DNA of 64,000 bases from Pseudomonas sp. H1h (GCF_000633255.1 NZ_AYMJ01000023.1:1-64000); one strand, 5' to 3'; positions 42,301-51,398 are shown, numbered from the stretch's first letter. The notes: a model not told the origin generated them from the letters alone. Numbers and translations: made by a program.

Positions 42301-43217
42301 ACATGCGCAAATTCAAACGCCGCCTCAATCGAATAATTCCCGGTGGCCGCCAGCTGGTCATCGGGGTTCCCTTCATCTGGCTGTTCCTGTTCTTCATGCT
42401 GCCGTTCTTCATCGTCCTGAAGATCAGCTTCGCCGAAGCCGACGTGGCCATCCCGCCGTACACCGAGATCTACACCTTCGCCGAGCAGAAGCTGCAACTG
42501 CTGCTGAATCTGGGCAACTACGCGATGCTCGGCGACGACGAGTTGTACATCGCCGCCTACCTCGGCTCGCTGAAGATGGCTTTTTTCAGCACGCTGCTGT
42601 GCCTGCTGATCGGCTACCCGATGGCCTACGCCATTGCCAGTGCGCGTAAAGAGCTGCAGACGGTGCTGGTGCTGCTGATCATGATGCCGACCTGGACCGC
42701 CATCCTGATCCGCGTTTACGCGTGGATGGGCATCCTCAGCAACAACGGCCTGCTCAACGGGTTCCTGATGAGCATGGGCTTCATCGACGAGCCGCTGCAG
42801 ATCCTCAACACCAACCTTGCGGTGTACATCGGCGTGGTTTATTCGTACCTGCCGTTCATGATCCTGCCGCTGTACGCCAACCTTGTGAAGCACGATCACA
42901 GCTTGCTGGAAGCCGCTTCCGACCTCGGTTCGAGCACCTTCAACAGCTTCTGGAAAATCACCATTCCGCTGTCCAAGAACGGGATCATTGCCGGCTGCAT
43001 GCTGGTGTTCATCCCGGTGGTGGGCGAGTTCGTGATCCCGGAACTGCTCGGTGGTCCGGAAACCCTGATGATCGGTAAAGTGCTCTGGCAAGAATTCTTC
43101 AACAACCGTGACTGGCCGGTGGCGTCCGCGCTGGCGGTAGTGATGCTGGCGATCCTGATTGTGCCGATCATTCTGTTCAACCGCAGTCAGGCCAAGGAAA
43201 TGGAGGGTAAAGAATGA
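42297..43217 (+). CDS. spuG: Polyamine ABC transporter permease SpuG
   Basis: This PotH-type permease (306 aa) has six predicted transmembrane helices. The first follows a basic N-terminus (MNMRKFKRRLNR), and the EAA loop is EAASDLGSSTFNSFWKITIP. I start at ATG 42297, overlapping the spuF stop by four bases. It pairs with SpuH to form the channel. Confidence 0.94.
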   Translation: MNMRKFKRRLNRIIPGGRQLVIGVPFIWLFLFFMLPFFIVLKISFAEADVAIPPYTEIYTFAEQKLQLLLNLGNYAMLGDDELYIAAYLGSLKMAFFSTLLCLLIGYPMAYAIASARKELQTVLVLLIMMPTWTAILIRVYAWMGILSNNGLLNGFLMSMGFIDEPLQILNTNLAVYIGVVYSYLPFMILPLYANLVKHDHSLLEAASDLGSSTFNSFWKITIPLSKNGIIAGCMLVFIPVVGEFVIPELLGGPETLMIGKVLWQEFFNNRDWPVASALAVVMLAILIVPIILFNRSQAKEMEGKE

Positions 43218-44104
43218 AGCGCTTCCGTTTCTCCAGCCTGATGCTGGTCCTGGGTTTGTTGTTCATCTACCTGCCGATGCTGATCCTGGTGATTTACTCG
43301 TTCAACGCCTCCAAGCTGGTGACGGTGTGGGGTGGCTGGTCGATCAAGTGGTACGTCGGCCTGCTCGACAACACCCAGCTGATGGGTTCGGTGGTGCGCT
43401 CGCTGGAAATCGCCTGTTACACCGCGGTTGCCGCGGTGGCGTTGGGTACGCTGGCGGCATTCGTGCTGACCCGGATCACCCGCTTCAAGGGCCGCACGCT
43501 GTTCGGCGGGCTGGTGACGGCGCCGTTGGTGATGCCGGAAGTGATCACCGGTCTGTCGCTGTTGCTGCTGTTCGTGGCCATGGCGCAGATGATCGGCTGG
43601 CCGCAGGAGCGTGGCATCGTCACTATCTGGATTGCCCACACGACGTTCTGTGCGGCGTACGTGGCGGTGGTGGTGTCGGCGCGCTTGCGTGAGCTGGACC
43701 TGTCGATCGAAGAGGCGGCCATGGACCTCGGTGCTCGGCCGTGGAAAGTGTTCTTCCTGATCACCATCCCGATGATTGCGCCTTCGCTGGCGGCGGGCGG
43801 CATGATGTCTTTCGCCCTGTCGCTGGACGACCTGGTATTGGCGAGCTTCGTCTCCGGTCCGGGTTCGACCACCCTGCCGATGGAAGTGTTCTCGGCGGTA
43901 CGTCTGGGCGTGAAGCCGGAGATCAACGCCGTGGCCAGTCTGATCCTGCTGGCAGTGTCGATCGTGACCTTCATGGTCTGGTTCTTCAGCCGCCGTGCCG
44001 AAGAAGCGCGCAAGAAAGCCATCCAGCAAGCCATCGAAGAAGGCGCAGCCGATTCGTGGAAGCAACCGGACGTGCGCCGCGCACCTGCGCCGGAAGCGGC
44101 TTAA
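43214..44104 (+). CDS. spuH: Polyamine ABC transporter permease SpuH
   Basis: This PotI-type permease (296 aa) has six predicted transmembrane helices and the EAA loop EEAAMDLGARPWKVFFLITIP. It overlaps the spuG stop by four bases. The charged C-terminal tail (RRAEEARKKAIQQAIEEG) is cytoplasmic and predicted helical. It is the last gene of the spu operon. Confidence 0.94.
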   Translation: MKRFRFSSLMLVLGLLFIYLPMLILVIYSFNASKLVTVWGGWSIKWYVGLLDNTQLMGSVVRSLEIACYTAVAAVALGTLAAFVLTRITRFKGRTLFGGLVTAPLVMPEVITGLSLLLLFVAMAQMIGWPQERGIVTIWIAHTTFCAAYVAVVVSARLRELDLSIEEAAMDLGARPWKVFFLITIPMIAPSLAAGGMMSFALSLDDLVLASFVSGPGSTTLPMEVFSAVRLGVKPEINAVASLILLAVSIVTFMVWFFSRRAEEARKKAIQQAIEEGAADSWKQPDVRRAPAPEAA

Positions 44105-44112
44105 AGCAACAC

Positions 44113-44142
44113 CGGGTTGGCCCCTTGCTCAAGGCCAACCCG
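44113..44142 (+). terminator. Stem-loop at the end of the spu operon
   Basis: CGGGTTGGCC and GGCCAACCCG form a perfect ten-base-pair stem. The T-run is missing, so termination may be Rho-assisted; the REPIN at 44151 follows at once. Confidence 0.65.
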
Positions 44143-44150
44143 ATTCCAGA

Positions 44151-44243
44151 CCTGTGGGAGCGAGCCTGCTCGCGAATGAGGATTGTCAGTCGATATCAAT
44201 TTGACTGACATACCGCTTTCGCGAGCAGGTTCGCTCCCACAGG
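44151..44243. repeat. REPIN after spuH
   Basis: CCTGTGGGAGCGAGCCTGCTCGCGAA and inverted TTCGCGAGCAGGTTCGCTCCCACAGG flank an inner TGTCAGTC/GACTGACA stem. Confidence 0.92.
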
Positions 44244-44255
44244 TTTTTGCGCTGC

Positions 44256-44897
44256 TCAGGCGCTCCAGGGCGATTTGCGGATGACCTCAACGAAGTTCAT
44301 CGGCTTGAACCCCGGCTCCTGATCCATCAGCACATCGGTCTTCACATTGCCGAAGGTCGTCTGCGGACGATGGCGCAAGCCGTCGGCAAATGCGCAGATG
44401 ATGCATTCCTTGAAACCTTCCCCACGTGGATGCGCATGCACTACGGCCTCGCGCTGGGTGCTGCTGAACGCCGCGTAGTCCATGCCCAGCACGTCCATCT
44501 CGACGCCTGCGGTCACCAGCGCCACGGTCGGCCGCAAATGCTTGGGCACACCGGGTGTGGTGTGCAGGGCAATCGACAGCCACACTTGTTCGATGTCGTC
44601 ATCGCTCAGCCCGTATGGCTTGAGAAACGCCGCTGCCGCATTGGCGCCATCCACTTCAAAACGTTCGTCGTCACTGCGATAGCCTTGTACCAGCCCGAGG
44701 TCGTGGAACATCGCGCCGACGTACAGCAACTCCGGATTGTAGGCCAGTTGCTGGCGCTCACCGCTCAGTGCGCCGAACAGGAACACCCGACGCGAGTGGT
44801 GGTAGAGCAGATCGGATTCGATGTCGCGAATGTACTCGGTGGTGGCCCGGGCCAACGCGCTGTCAGGGATTTTGATGCCGGCAATGGTGCTGCTCAT
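44256..44897 (-). CDS. HD domain-containing hydrolase
   Basis: This 213-residue metal-dependent phosphohydrolase-superfamily protein has the ligands in LLYHHSRRVFLFGAL, the HD pair in VGAMFHDLGLVQGY and later His/Asp positions. The pattern (short HD domain, HS.R.F.FG) resembles cyanamide hydratase-like proteins, though cyanamide as substrate is only a guess. It is divergent from a GlxA-type regulator with DJ-1/PfpI domain, its likely controller. Confidence 0.85.
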   Translation of the reverse strand: MSSTIAGIKIPDSALARATTEYIRDIESDLLYHHSRRVFLFGALSGERQQLAYNPELLYVGAMFHDLGLVQGYRSDDERFEVDGANAAAAFLKPYGLSDDDIEQVWLSIALHTTPGVPKHLRPTVALVTAGVEMDVLGMDYAAFSSTQREAVVHAHPRGEGFKECIICAFADGLRHRPQTTFGNVKTDVLMDQEPGFKPMNFVEVIRKSPWSA

Positions 44898-44993
44898 CTG
44901 CTAGTCCTCGTCGAAAACGCCGTCGTGGCGCCGATGGACAAAGTCTGTTCCTCAAGGCACTAAACGGACAATCAACGCATGGCTGTGATCCTT

Positions 44994-45045
44994 GCCAATC
45001 GACCTGCAAATCGTGCCAAACCTCGCTTGTTGGGCGTGGATTGGC
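44994..45045. promoter_or_regulatory. TTGGC half-sites between the HD gene and GlxA regulator
   Basis: GCCAATC (44994-45000) and GATTGGC (45039-45045) are inverted, and two further GCCAA/TTGGC copies (GTGCCAAACC, GGTTGGCC) lie in the same stretch. AraC-type regulators often bind such paired half-sites. The rest of the 313-base gap contains a REPIN. Confidence 0.3.
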
Positions 45046-45081
45046 TAGGGTTGGCCCGATCAACAAGACAGGCACGGTCCA

Positions 45082-45172
45082 TGTGGGAGCGGGCTTGCTC
45101 GCGAAAGGGCCATTACATTCAACTTATCTGTTGAATGACACACCGCTTTCGCGAGCAAGCCCGCTCCAACAG
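45082..45172. repeat. REPIN upstream of the GlxA-type gene
   Basis: TGTGGGAGCGGGCTTGCTCGCGAAAG and inverted CTTTCGCGAGCAAGCCCGCTCCAACA flank an inner CATTCAAC/GTTGAATG stem. Confidence 0.92.
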
Positions 45173-45210
45173 GTTTTTTGTTTGCCGCAGGCATTGAGGA
45201 CGTTTGAGTC

Positions 45211-46176
45211 ATGAACAAAATCGTCGCCATCGTGGTGTTCCCCGGCGTGCAGGCGCTGGATGTCAGCGGGCCGATGGATGTGTTCGCCGAGGCCAACCGG
45301 TTTCTGCCGACCGAGGATCACTATCGGCTGGAAGTGATCGGTGTCGAGCAGGGCCAGATAGCTTGTTCCAATGGTTTGAACCTCACTGCTCATCGGCATT
45401 TCAGCGACGCGCTCGACGCTTATGACTTGCTGTTGGTAGCCGGCGGCCCGCAGTTGCCGTTCATGGATTTTGGCCGGGTCTTCGACGCCTGGCTGCGTGA
45501 GGCCAGCGCTCGCGCACGGCGTTTCGGATCGATCTGCAACGGCGCGTTCATGCTGGCGCGGGCGGGGCTGCTGGAAGGGCGCACCGTGACCACCCACTGG
45601 AACGACGCTCAGGCCCTGGCGCAGTTGTGTCCATCGACCCGGGTCGAGGCCGATCGCTTGTATGTCGAAGATGGCGTGCTCTACACCTCGGCCGGGGTTA
45701 CGGCAGGGATCGATCTGTCGCTGTACCTGCTGGCTCGCGATCACGGCGCTGAAGTGGCGCTGAGCGTGGCCAAGCGGCTGGTGGTGTTCACGCAGCGCTC
45801 GGGCGGGCAGTCGCAGTTCAGCCCGTTCCTCACGCCGCATGCGGAGCCGACCTCGGCGGTGGCGATGGTGCAGCTGTATGTGCTGGCCAATCTCACCGGC
45901 GACCTGACGATTGCCGACCTGGCGAATGCGGCGAACATGAGCGCGCGTAACTTCTCCCGGGTGTTCGCTCGCGAGGCCCGGGTCACCCCGGCCGAGTTCG
46001 TCGAGCGGGCGCGGGTGGATGCGGCGCGGGTGATGCTCGAAAGCACCGCGGCGCCGCTTAAGACGGTGGCGTATCAGTGCGGGTTTCGCGATGCGCAGCA
46101 CATGCGCAGTGTGTTCAATCGAAGGTTGGGCGTGACGCCGCAGCAGTTTCGGCTGAATTTTGCTGTGCTGCTCTGA
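45211..46176 (+). CDS. GlxA family transcriptional regulator (DJ-1/PfpI plus AraC)
   Basis: The 321-residue regulator has an N-terminal DJ-1/PfpI-like sensor domain (about 1-180; nucleophile-elbow-like SICNGAFMLARAGLLEG with a Cys) and a C-terminal AraC-type double helix-turn-helix (about 215-320: LTIADLANAANMSARNFSRVFA and KTVAYQCGFRDAQHMRSVFNR). Relatives in pseudomonads (GbdR, CdhR, ArgR) control use of nitrogen compounds. Divergent orientation suggests control of the HD gene. Confidence 0.92.
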   Translation: MNKIVAIVVFPGVQALDVSGPMDVFAEANRFLPTEDHYRLEVIGVEQGQIACSNGLNLTAHRHFSDALDAYDLLLVAGGPQLPFMDFGRVFDAWLREASARARRFGSICNGAFMLARAGLLEGRTVTTHWNDAQALAQLCPSTRVEADRLYVEDGVLYTSAGVTAGIDLSLYLLARDHGAEVALSVAKRLVVFTQRSGGQSQFSPFLTPHAEPTSAVAMVQLYVLANLTGDLTIADLANAANMSARNFSRVFAREARVTPAEFVERARVDAARVMLESTAAPLKTVAYQCGFRDAQHMRSVFNRRLGVTPQQFRLNFAVLL

Positions 46177-46196
46177 AGGTTTCCGTGTTGCTGATG

Positions 46197-46270
46197 GCCC
46201 TTTCGCGAGCAAGCCCGCTCCCACCGGTGGCACGCGGTCTTGTGTGGGAGCGGGCTTGCTCGCGAAGGCG
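46197..46270. repeat. REPIN between GlxA-type gene and acylase
   Basis: TTTCGCGAGCAAGCCCGCTCCCACC and inverted TGTGGGAGCGGGCTTGCTCGCGAAGG arms lie 16 bases apart, between two convergent genes. It may serve as their common transcript end. Confidence 0.92.
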
Positions 46271-46290
46271 TCCGCCTGAACAACATCGGA

Positions 46291-48702
46291 TTATTGAGCA
46301 GCCCGCGCCGGCAACAGTTTCAAGGTACTGCGGGTATTGGCCGTCACTTCTTCCTCGCTGAAGTGCGCCTGCACATACATCCCCTCGACGTACTCCTCGG
46401 CCTGATCGTCATAGTGGCTGTCGAACGGCACGCCGCTCTGGCCAACCGGGTTGATGGTCAGGCTGTGCGCCGGGTCGGCGAAGTCGATCAGTCGCCGCGT
46501 TGACGGGCCGTACGTCACCGGCCAAGGCGCCGGACCGAGTTTGGCCGAGAGGTTGTTCGGCACTTCATGACTGCCCGGCGCTGCAAACGGGCCGACGTTG
46601 AAAATCTTGTCCAGTGGCTTCTGTTGCCCCAGCGGATGGCCGTGGGTCAGGGTGTGCGCGGTGCCCCATTGCCAGTCGGACGGGTTGTCGCCGAGGGTCT
46701 GTTTGAGGTGCGCCATGCTCGCCTGCCACGCCACTTTCACGATGTCGGCGCGGGTTTCCTTGTTCGGTGTGTTGCGGTTGTCCCACCACGGTGAATCTGC
46801 GTTCGCCGCGAGGCGCGGCAGGGCGGCGTCGATCACCCGGGTCGACAGCAGCGTTTCAAAGAAATCGTTGCCCAGTTCATCACGCATGGCCGCATCGGCG
46901 AGGTCGTAGAGGAACTGGTTGAATACCGTCGCGCTGACCGAATCCAGCGGATAGTCGCCTGGCCACTGCGCCAGTTGCTCGACCAGTTTCAGTTGTGCCG
47001 GATCGCTCACCACCTCCCGCAATACTGGCAGCAATGGCGCCAGGGTGCGCGGGCCGTAGGCAGTGGTGGTGCCCAGTTGCAGCTTCTGGTTGGCTTCGTT
47101 GCTCCACTTCACGTTTTTGTCGCTGAGCTGGCGGTTGAGCTGCTGGCCGCGATCAGCCAGGTTGTAGTAACCGGGGATTTCCATTCCGGTCGGCGACAGC
47201 GGCTGGAAGTTGGCCGAGACGATGTAGCCGCGCGCCGGGTTTTCTTCCTGCGGGTTGGCGCTGAACGGGTAGTAGCCGTCCTTGTCCGCCTGATTGCTGC
47301 TGCCGTCGAGAATGAAGTCCGGCTTCACCCCGACAGGGCGTTTGGGCAGCAGCGCCGAAGCCCACCAGGCGATGTCGCCCTTGACGTTTGCATAGACGAT
47401 GTTCAGCCCCGGCGCCTGGACCTTGGCCGCTGCGGCGCGGGCCTTGGCCAGGGTGTCGGCGCGGTTGAGCTGGTAGAAGCCTTCAAGGATCGGATTTGGC
47501 GTTTCGAGGAACGCCCACCACATGGCGATCGGGGTCTTGCCGGCAGCCGTGCCGAGGGCGTCGTTGACGATCGGACCGTGGGGTGACTGGCGCAGAGTGA
47601 GTGTCACCGGCGCCTGGCCTTTCACCGCAATCTGCTGCTCGGTGCTGACCAGATCGGTCCACTGGCCGTGGTACCAGACCTGATTCGGGTTGTCCGGGTT
47701 GACCTTCTCGGCAATCAGATCCAGGTCGTCATTCTGGAACATGGTCAGGCTCCAGCCGAAATCCAGGTTGTGGCCGAGGAAGGCGAACGGCACCAGCGCC
47801 TGATGGTGACCGTAGAGTTCAAAGCCCGGCGCTGACAGTTGCGCCTCGTACCACACCGACGGCACCGAGAAGCGAATGTGCGGATCGCCGGCCAGCAGCG
47901 GTTTGCCGCTCTGGCTGCGGCTACCGGCGATCACCCAGGCGTTGCTGCCTTCGAATTGCGGCAGGCCGTTTTCGATCAGCGCCTGTTCGCTGAGACGGGC
48001 AAGGGCGTTGAGGTCTTTCCAGTCGCCGGCGGCGAGGGCGGGCGCCGGGTTGGCGCGACCTTTGGCAAGCACGCCTTTGGGTTGCCAGTCGAGGTCGAAG
48101 ACGTTGAGGTAATCGGCGCCGAGTTGATCGCGCACGTAGGTCAGCAGCGGCTCGGTGCGAAACGCGGCGGCGAAGCTGTAAGCCATGTAACCGGCGACAC
48201 TGATGCTGTCTTGCGCTGTGAACGGCCGTTTGGGGATGCCCAGCACATCGAACTCCACCGGCGCGGCGTGGCTGTCCTGATATTGGTTGATGCCGTCCAG
48301 ATAGGCTTGCAGGGCCTTCCACGCCGGTGACTGCTTGTCGAGACTGGCGACATAGCTGGCCGCGCGTTCGCGGATGCGCAGGCTGCGGAACAGCTTGTCG
48401 GTGTCGAGCAGCTTCGGCCCGAGCACTTCGGCCAGCTCGCCGCGGGCGAGGCGGCGCATGGCTTCCATCTGGAACAGTCGGTCTTGAGCATGCACGTAGC
48501 CGAGGGCGCGATACAGATCGGTTTCGTTTTCGGCGCGGATGTGCGGCACCCCGCGTTCGTCGTAGCGCACGGTCACCGCACCCTGCAGGTTGCGCAGATC
48601 CACCTGGCCCTGACGCGTCGGTTGTTTGCTGTAGAGGTAACCGCCGACCCCGGCGAGCAGGACAACGATGAGCAAGGCAAGAACGGTGAAGACGCGTTTC
48701 AT
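46291..48702 (-). CDS. Penicillin acylase family protein, HacB-like (probable acyl-homoserine lactone acylase)
   Basis: This 803-residue Ntn-hydrolase precursor has an N-terminal signal/anchor (about 1-22), an alpha chain, and a beta chain beginning at S253 in EGSNAWVIAGSRS, the autocatalytic cleavage site and nucleophile. Later motifs ASALLPKR and the Asn near WSNEANQKL agree with the family. In P. aeruginosa the gene at this place after spuH (PA0305, HacB) is a quorum-quenching acylase, so acyl-homoserine lactones are the best guess; a beta-lactam or other amide is possible. I start at ATG 48702. Confidence 0.87.
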   Translation of the reverse strand: MKRVFTVLALLIVVLLAGVGGYLYSKQPTRQGQVDLRNLQGAVTVRYDERGVPHIRAENETDLYRALGYVHAQDRLFQMEAMRRLARGELAEVLGPKLLDTDKLFRSLRIRERAASYVASLDKQSPAWKALQAYLDGINQYQDSHAAPVEFDVLGIPKRPFTAQDSISVAGYMAYSFAAAFRTEPLLTYVRDQLGADYLNVFDLDWQPKGVLAKGRANPAPALAAGDWKDLNALARLSEQALIENGLPQFEGSNAWVIAGSRSQSGKPLLAGDPHIRFSVPSVWYEAQLSAPGFELYGHHQALVPFAFLGHNLDFGWSLTMFQNDDLDLIAEKVNPDNPNQVWYHGQWTDLVSTEQQIAVKGQAPVTLTLRQSPHGPIVNDALGTAAGKTPIAMWWAFLETPNPILEGFYQLNRADTLAKARAAAAKVQAPGLNIVYANVKGDIAWWASALLPKRPVGVKPDFILDGSSNQADKDGYYPFSANPQEENPARGYIVSANFQPLSPTGMEIPGYYNLADRGQQLNRQLSDKNVKWSNEANQKLQLGTTTAYGPRTLAPLLPVLREVVSDPAQLKLVEQLAQWPGDYPLDSVSATVFNQFLYDLADAAMRDELGNDFFETLLSTRVIDAALPRLAANADSPWWDNRNTPNKETRADIVKVAWQASMAHLKQTLGDNPSDWQWGTAHTLTHGHPLGQQKPLDKIFNVGPFAAPGSHEVPNNLSAKLGPAPWPVTYGPSTRRLIDFADPAHSLTINPVGQSGVPFDSHYDDQAEEYVEGMYVQAHFSEEEVTANTRSTLKLLPARAAQ

Positions 48703-48804
48703 GGTGACTCCTTGTGCATGCGGGATTGCCGCCCGTCGGGCTGCAAACAATTAGCACAGACCTTCCGTGCCGTGCATCGCTGTCCTCGAAAAGTCCGGAA
48801 TGCC

Positions 48805-49383
48805 TTACTGCGCCACCACCGGCCACGGGCAATAACAGCCGACCGCCAGGGTGTGCGTGGCGTTGACCGGGCGATCTTCCGTCAGGGCATTGAGGATCGG
48901 TTCGATAAAACTGTTGCTGGAGTTGCAGGTCAGCCCTTCGCTGTAAGGCCCGAAGTACGCCAGCTTGCCGCTGCGGTCCCAGATCGCCACGGCGGGGCTT
49001 GCGGGAATCTGTTCGGAGCCGGGCAGTACGGCGATGGTTTTCAGGTTGCTCAGGGTCGCGGGTAATTGACCGTGGGAGCCGGCGCGCTGCACGGCGAAGA
49101 ATTCCACACCGCGCGCGCCGAACTGTTCGACCATCTCGGTCAGGTGCTGCTGATTACCGACGTTGCACGGGCAGGCCGGGTCCCAGAAGTGCACCAGGCG
49201 AATGTTGCCGGGGCCGGCGAGATCATCCGGCAGGCGCAGCGGATCACCGGAAAACACTGCCGTGTGCTGGCTGAAGGCACGCAGGTAGCGGCCCTGAAAC
49301 CAGTCGTACGCCGCCCACAGCACCCCGGCGCACACAAGCGCGAGCAGGCTGGCAAACAGTGCGGTGCGGTAGGGCGAACGCAT
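48805..49383 (-). CDS. Thioredoxin-fold membrane-anchored protein (DUF6436-like)
   Basis: The 192-residue protein has an N-terminal membrane anchor (about 8-26), then a thioredoxin-like domain: LVHFWDPACPCNVGNQQHL carries a CPC rather than the usual CxxC, followed by GVEFFAVQRAGS and a cis-Pro-type IPASPAVAIWD. A C-terminal CYCPW motif adds two more cysteines. The domain should face the periplasm. The redox role is inferred; I am moderately sure of the DUF number. Confidence 0.8.
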   Translation of the reverse strand: MRSPYRTALFASLLALVCAGVLWAAYDWFQGRYLRAFSQHTAVFSGDPLRLPDDLAGPGNIRLVHFWDPACPCNVGNQQHLTEMVEQFGARGVEFFAVQRAGSHGQLPATLSNLKTIAVLPGSEQIPASPAVAIWDRSGKLAYFGPYSEGLTCNSSNSFIEPILNALTEDRPVNATHTLAVGCYCPWPVVAQ

Positions 49384-49482
49384 GGTTTTTCGATCCTCGA
49401 AGGGCCGCTAGCTTGCCATGCTTGCCGCAACAGATGAATATCGCAGGCCGATAAAGTCTGTTTACCGCTTTGGAATACCCGC

Positions 49483-50430
49483 ATGCCTGACACTTTCGAT
49501 GCCGATCATTTACGCGCCAGCCTCAAGCCTTTGGCCCAGTGGCAGCCGTTGTCGGACGAGGCCAAGGCATATCAGCGGTTCTACCAGACCGACTTCCCCG
49601 AGCGTGATGTCTGGCGCGGCATGGGGCGCTTTGAAGTGGATGGCTATGAGCTGGTCAGCCACTGCTGGTGGCCGGAGAAGGTCAAGGGCACGCTGTTTCT
49701 GCTGCACGGTTTTTACGACCACACAGGGCTGTATCGGCATGTGATCGAGTGGGCGCTGGATCAGGATTTCGCGGTGATCGCCTGCGACTTGCCGGGGCAC
49801 GGTCTGTCGAGCGGCCCCCGGGCAAGTATCCGCGATTTCTCTGAATATCAGGACGCCTTGCAAGCCTTGTTCGCCGAAGCCAATTCGATCGCCCTGCCGC
49901 AGCCCTGGCACCTGTGCGGGCAAAGCACGGGCGGCGCGATCGTCGTCGACCATGTGCTCAACCATGGCGAACACAGTCCGGCGCAAGGCCAGTTGATCCT
50001 GTTGGCGCCGCTGGTGCGTCCGCGCGCGTGGGGCTGGTCGCAGCTCAGTTATTACCTGCTCAGGCCTTTCGTGCGGGGCGTTACCCGGCGCTTCAGCGAG
50101 AATTCCAATGACCCGGCATTCCTGCCGTTCCTGCAGGCCGACCCGTTACAACCCAAACGCTTGCCGACCGCGTGGGTCGGTGCCCTGTCGCGCTGGATCA
50201 TCCGTGTGGAACACGCGAAAAAAAGTCCGCGACGGCCACTGATTATTCAGGGGCAGGCGGACATGACCGTGGACTGGCAGCACAATTTGCAGGTGATGAA
50301 ATGGAAGTTCGACCGGCCGCAGATTCTGTTGCTGCCAGAGGCGCGGCATCATCTGGCGAATGAGACGCTGGAAATGCGCGAGGAGTATTTCGAGTTTCTG
50401 AACAAGCGGATCAGAGGGCGGAATCTCTAG
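49483..50430 (+). CDS. Alpha/beta hydrolase (monoacylglycerol-lipase-like)
   Basis: The 315-residue serine hydrolase of the Hydrolase_4 type has an oxyanion loop LLHGFYDHTGLYR (about 70-82), nucleophile elbow CGQSTGG (Ser about 144), acid in QGQADMTVDW and catalytic His in LPEARHHLANE. Such enzymes cleave monoacylglycerols or lysophospholipids. Presence of all three triad residues suggests activity; the substrate is unknown. It is divergent from the thioredoxin-fold gene. Confidence 0.9.
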   Translation: MPDTFDADHLRASLKPLAQWQPLSDEAKAYQRFYQTDFPERDVWRGMGRFEVDGYELVSHCWWPEKVKGTLFLLHGFYDHTGLYRHVIEWALDQDFAVIACDLPGHGLSSGPRASIRDFSEYQDALQALFAEANSIALPQPWHLCGQSTGGAIVVDHVLNHGEHSPAQGQLILLAPLVRPRAWGWSQLSYYLLRPFVRGVTRRFSENSNDPAFLPFLQADPLQPKRLPTAWVGALSRWIIRVEHAKKSPRRPLIIQGQADMTVDWQHNLQVMKWKFDRPQILLLPEARHHLANETLEMREEYFEFLNKRIRGRNL

Positions 50431-50440
50431 GGCCTTTTGA

Positions 50441-50520
50441 GGGCCTCTTCGCGAGCAGGCTCGCTCCCACAGGGGGAATGCATTCCAGCATGTGGGAGCG
50501 GGCTTGCTCGCGAAGGCGGC
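50441..50520. repeat. REPIN between hydrolase and DUF2059 genes
   Basis: GGCCTCTTCGCGAGCAGGCTCGCTCCCACA and inverted TGTGGGAGCGGGCTTGCTCGCGAAGGCGGCC arms flank an inner GGAATGCATTCC palindrome. Confidence 0.92.
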
Positions 50521-50537
50521 CTGTCAGGCGATAAAGA

Positions 50538-51290
50538 TCACTGGCCAAGGCTTGAAGCGCTTTGCCCCACCGCCAGCCCCGCGCGAATCGCCGCGAGTGC
50601 CGCCTGGTAATACGCCTTGCCCTCGGTAGATTCGGCAAACGTCGCGAACTGCTCCAGTTCGTCATCCGACAGATCACGGTAAACGTAGAGCAGGGTGTTG
50701 TTCATGTCGGCGCCGATCTGATCCATCAGGCGCTGGCGCTGGCCGTTCAACATGCCTTGCGCCTGACCGCCGCCGAGCAGGCCCGGAATCATCGAACTCA
50801 AGCTGTCTGCCGCCACGCCGGCAATCGCCAGGCTGACTTCGGCGCCGGCCTCGCGTGCCGGCAGCGCTTGCGCCAGATGGCCGATGATCAGCAGGCGGCT
50901 GTCGCTGGCCTGCATCTTCGGCAGGCCCTTGGCGTTCTTCGCCAACTGATCGCGGCGGGTCGCCAGCAACTCGGCGGCGACGATCTTGCGGCCCAGTGGC
51001 GACTGGAAAAAGGTCAGCGCCGGTTGTGGATCGGCAAGGTGCTGGCGCAGTTGCGCTTCGGCACGCTGATCCATGGCCTGGGGGGCGAAGCGCTGGTTGC
51101 TGTTGTTGACCAGGGCTTGAAACACCGCAGGCGGCAGGTTGTTCTGATAGCGCTGCTGCGCGGCACTCAGGGCGTCATTGAAATGCGCACGTTGATCTGG
51201 CCAGCCGGCGATCTTGTACAGCTGATCGTGGCCGTCCGCCCAGGCGGGCAAAACGCAGAACATCAACAGTGAAAAAAGCAAACGGCGCAT
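50538..51290 (-). CDS. DUF2059 domain-containing periplasmic protein
   Basis: The 250-residue protein has a signal peptide (MRRLLFSLLMFCVLPAWA, about 18 residues) and an all-helical mature part. The C-terminal DUF2059 core contains YRDLSDDELEQFATFAESTEGKAYYQA, the defining helix pair. The function of DUF2059 is unknown. I start at ATG 51290 with GGAG upstream, giving a clean signal peptide, rather than at 51428. It is divergent from the oxygenase gene. Confidence 0.88.
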   Translation of the reverse strand: MRRLLFSLLMFCVLPAWADGHDQLYKIAGWPDQRAHFNDALSAAQQRYQNNLPPAVFQALVNNSNQRFAPQAMDQRAEAQLRQHLADPQPALTFFQSPLGRKIVAAELLATRRDQLAKNAKGLPKMQASDSRLLIIGHLAQALPAREAGAEVSLAIAGVAADSLSSMIPGLLGGGQAQGMLNGQRQRLMDQIGADMNNTLLYVYRDLSDDELEQFATFAESTEGKAYYQAALAAIRAGLAVGQSASSLGQ

Positions 51291-51398
51291 AGGGACTCCT
51301 GTCAGCAGCGGACTATTCTCCGTGCGGTGCCGGTACTTGTCGAGAATTCGTGGCAAGCCGCTGCGTGGCTCTGTCGGATTTCTTGCCGCAGGCATACT

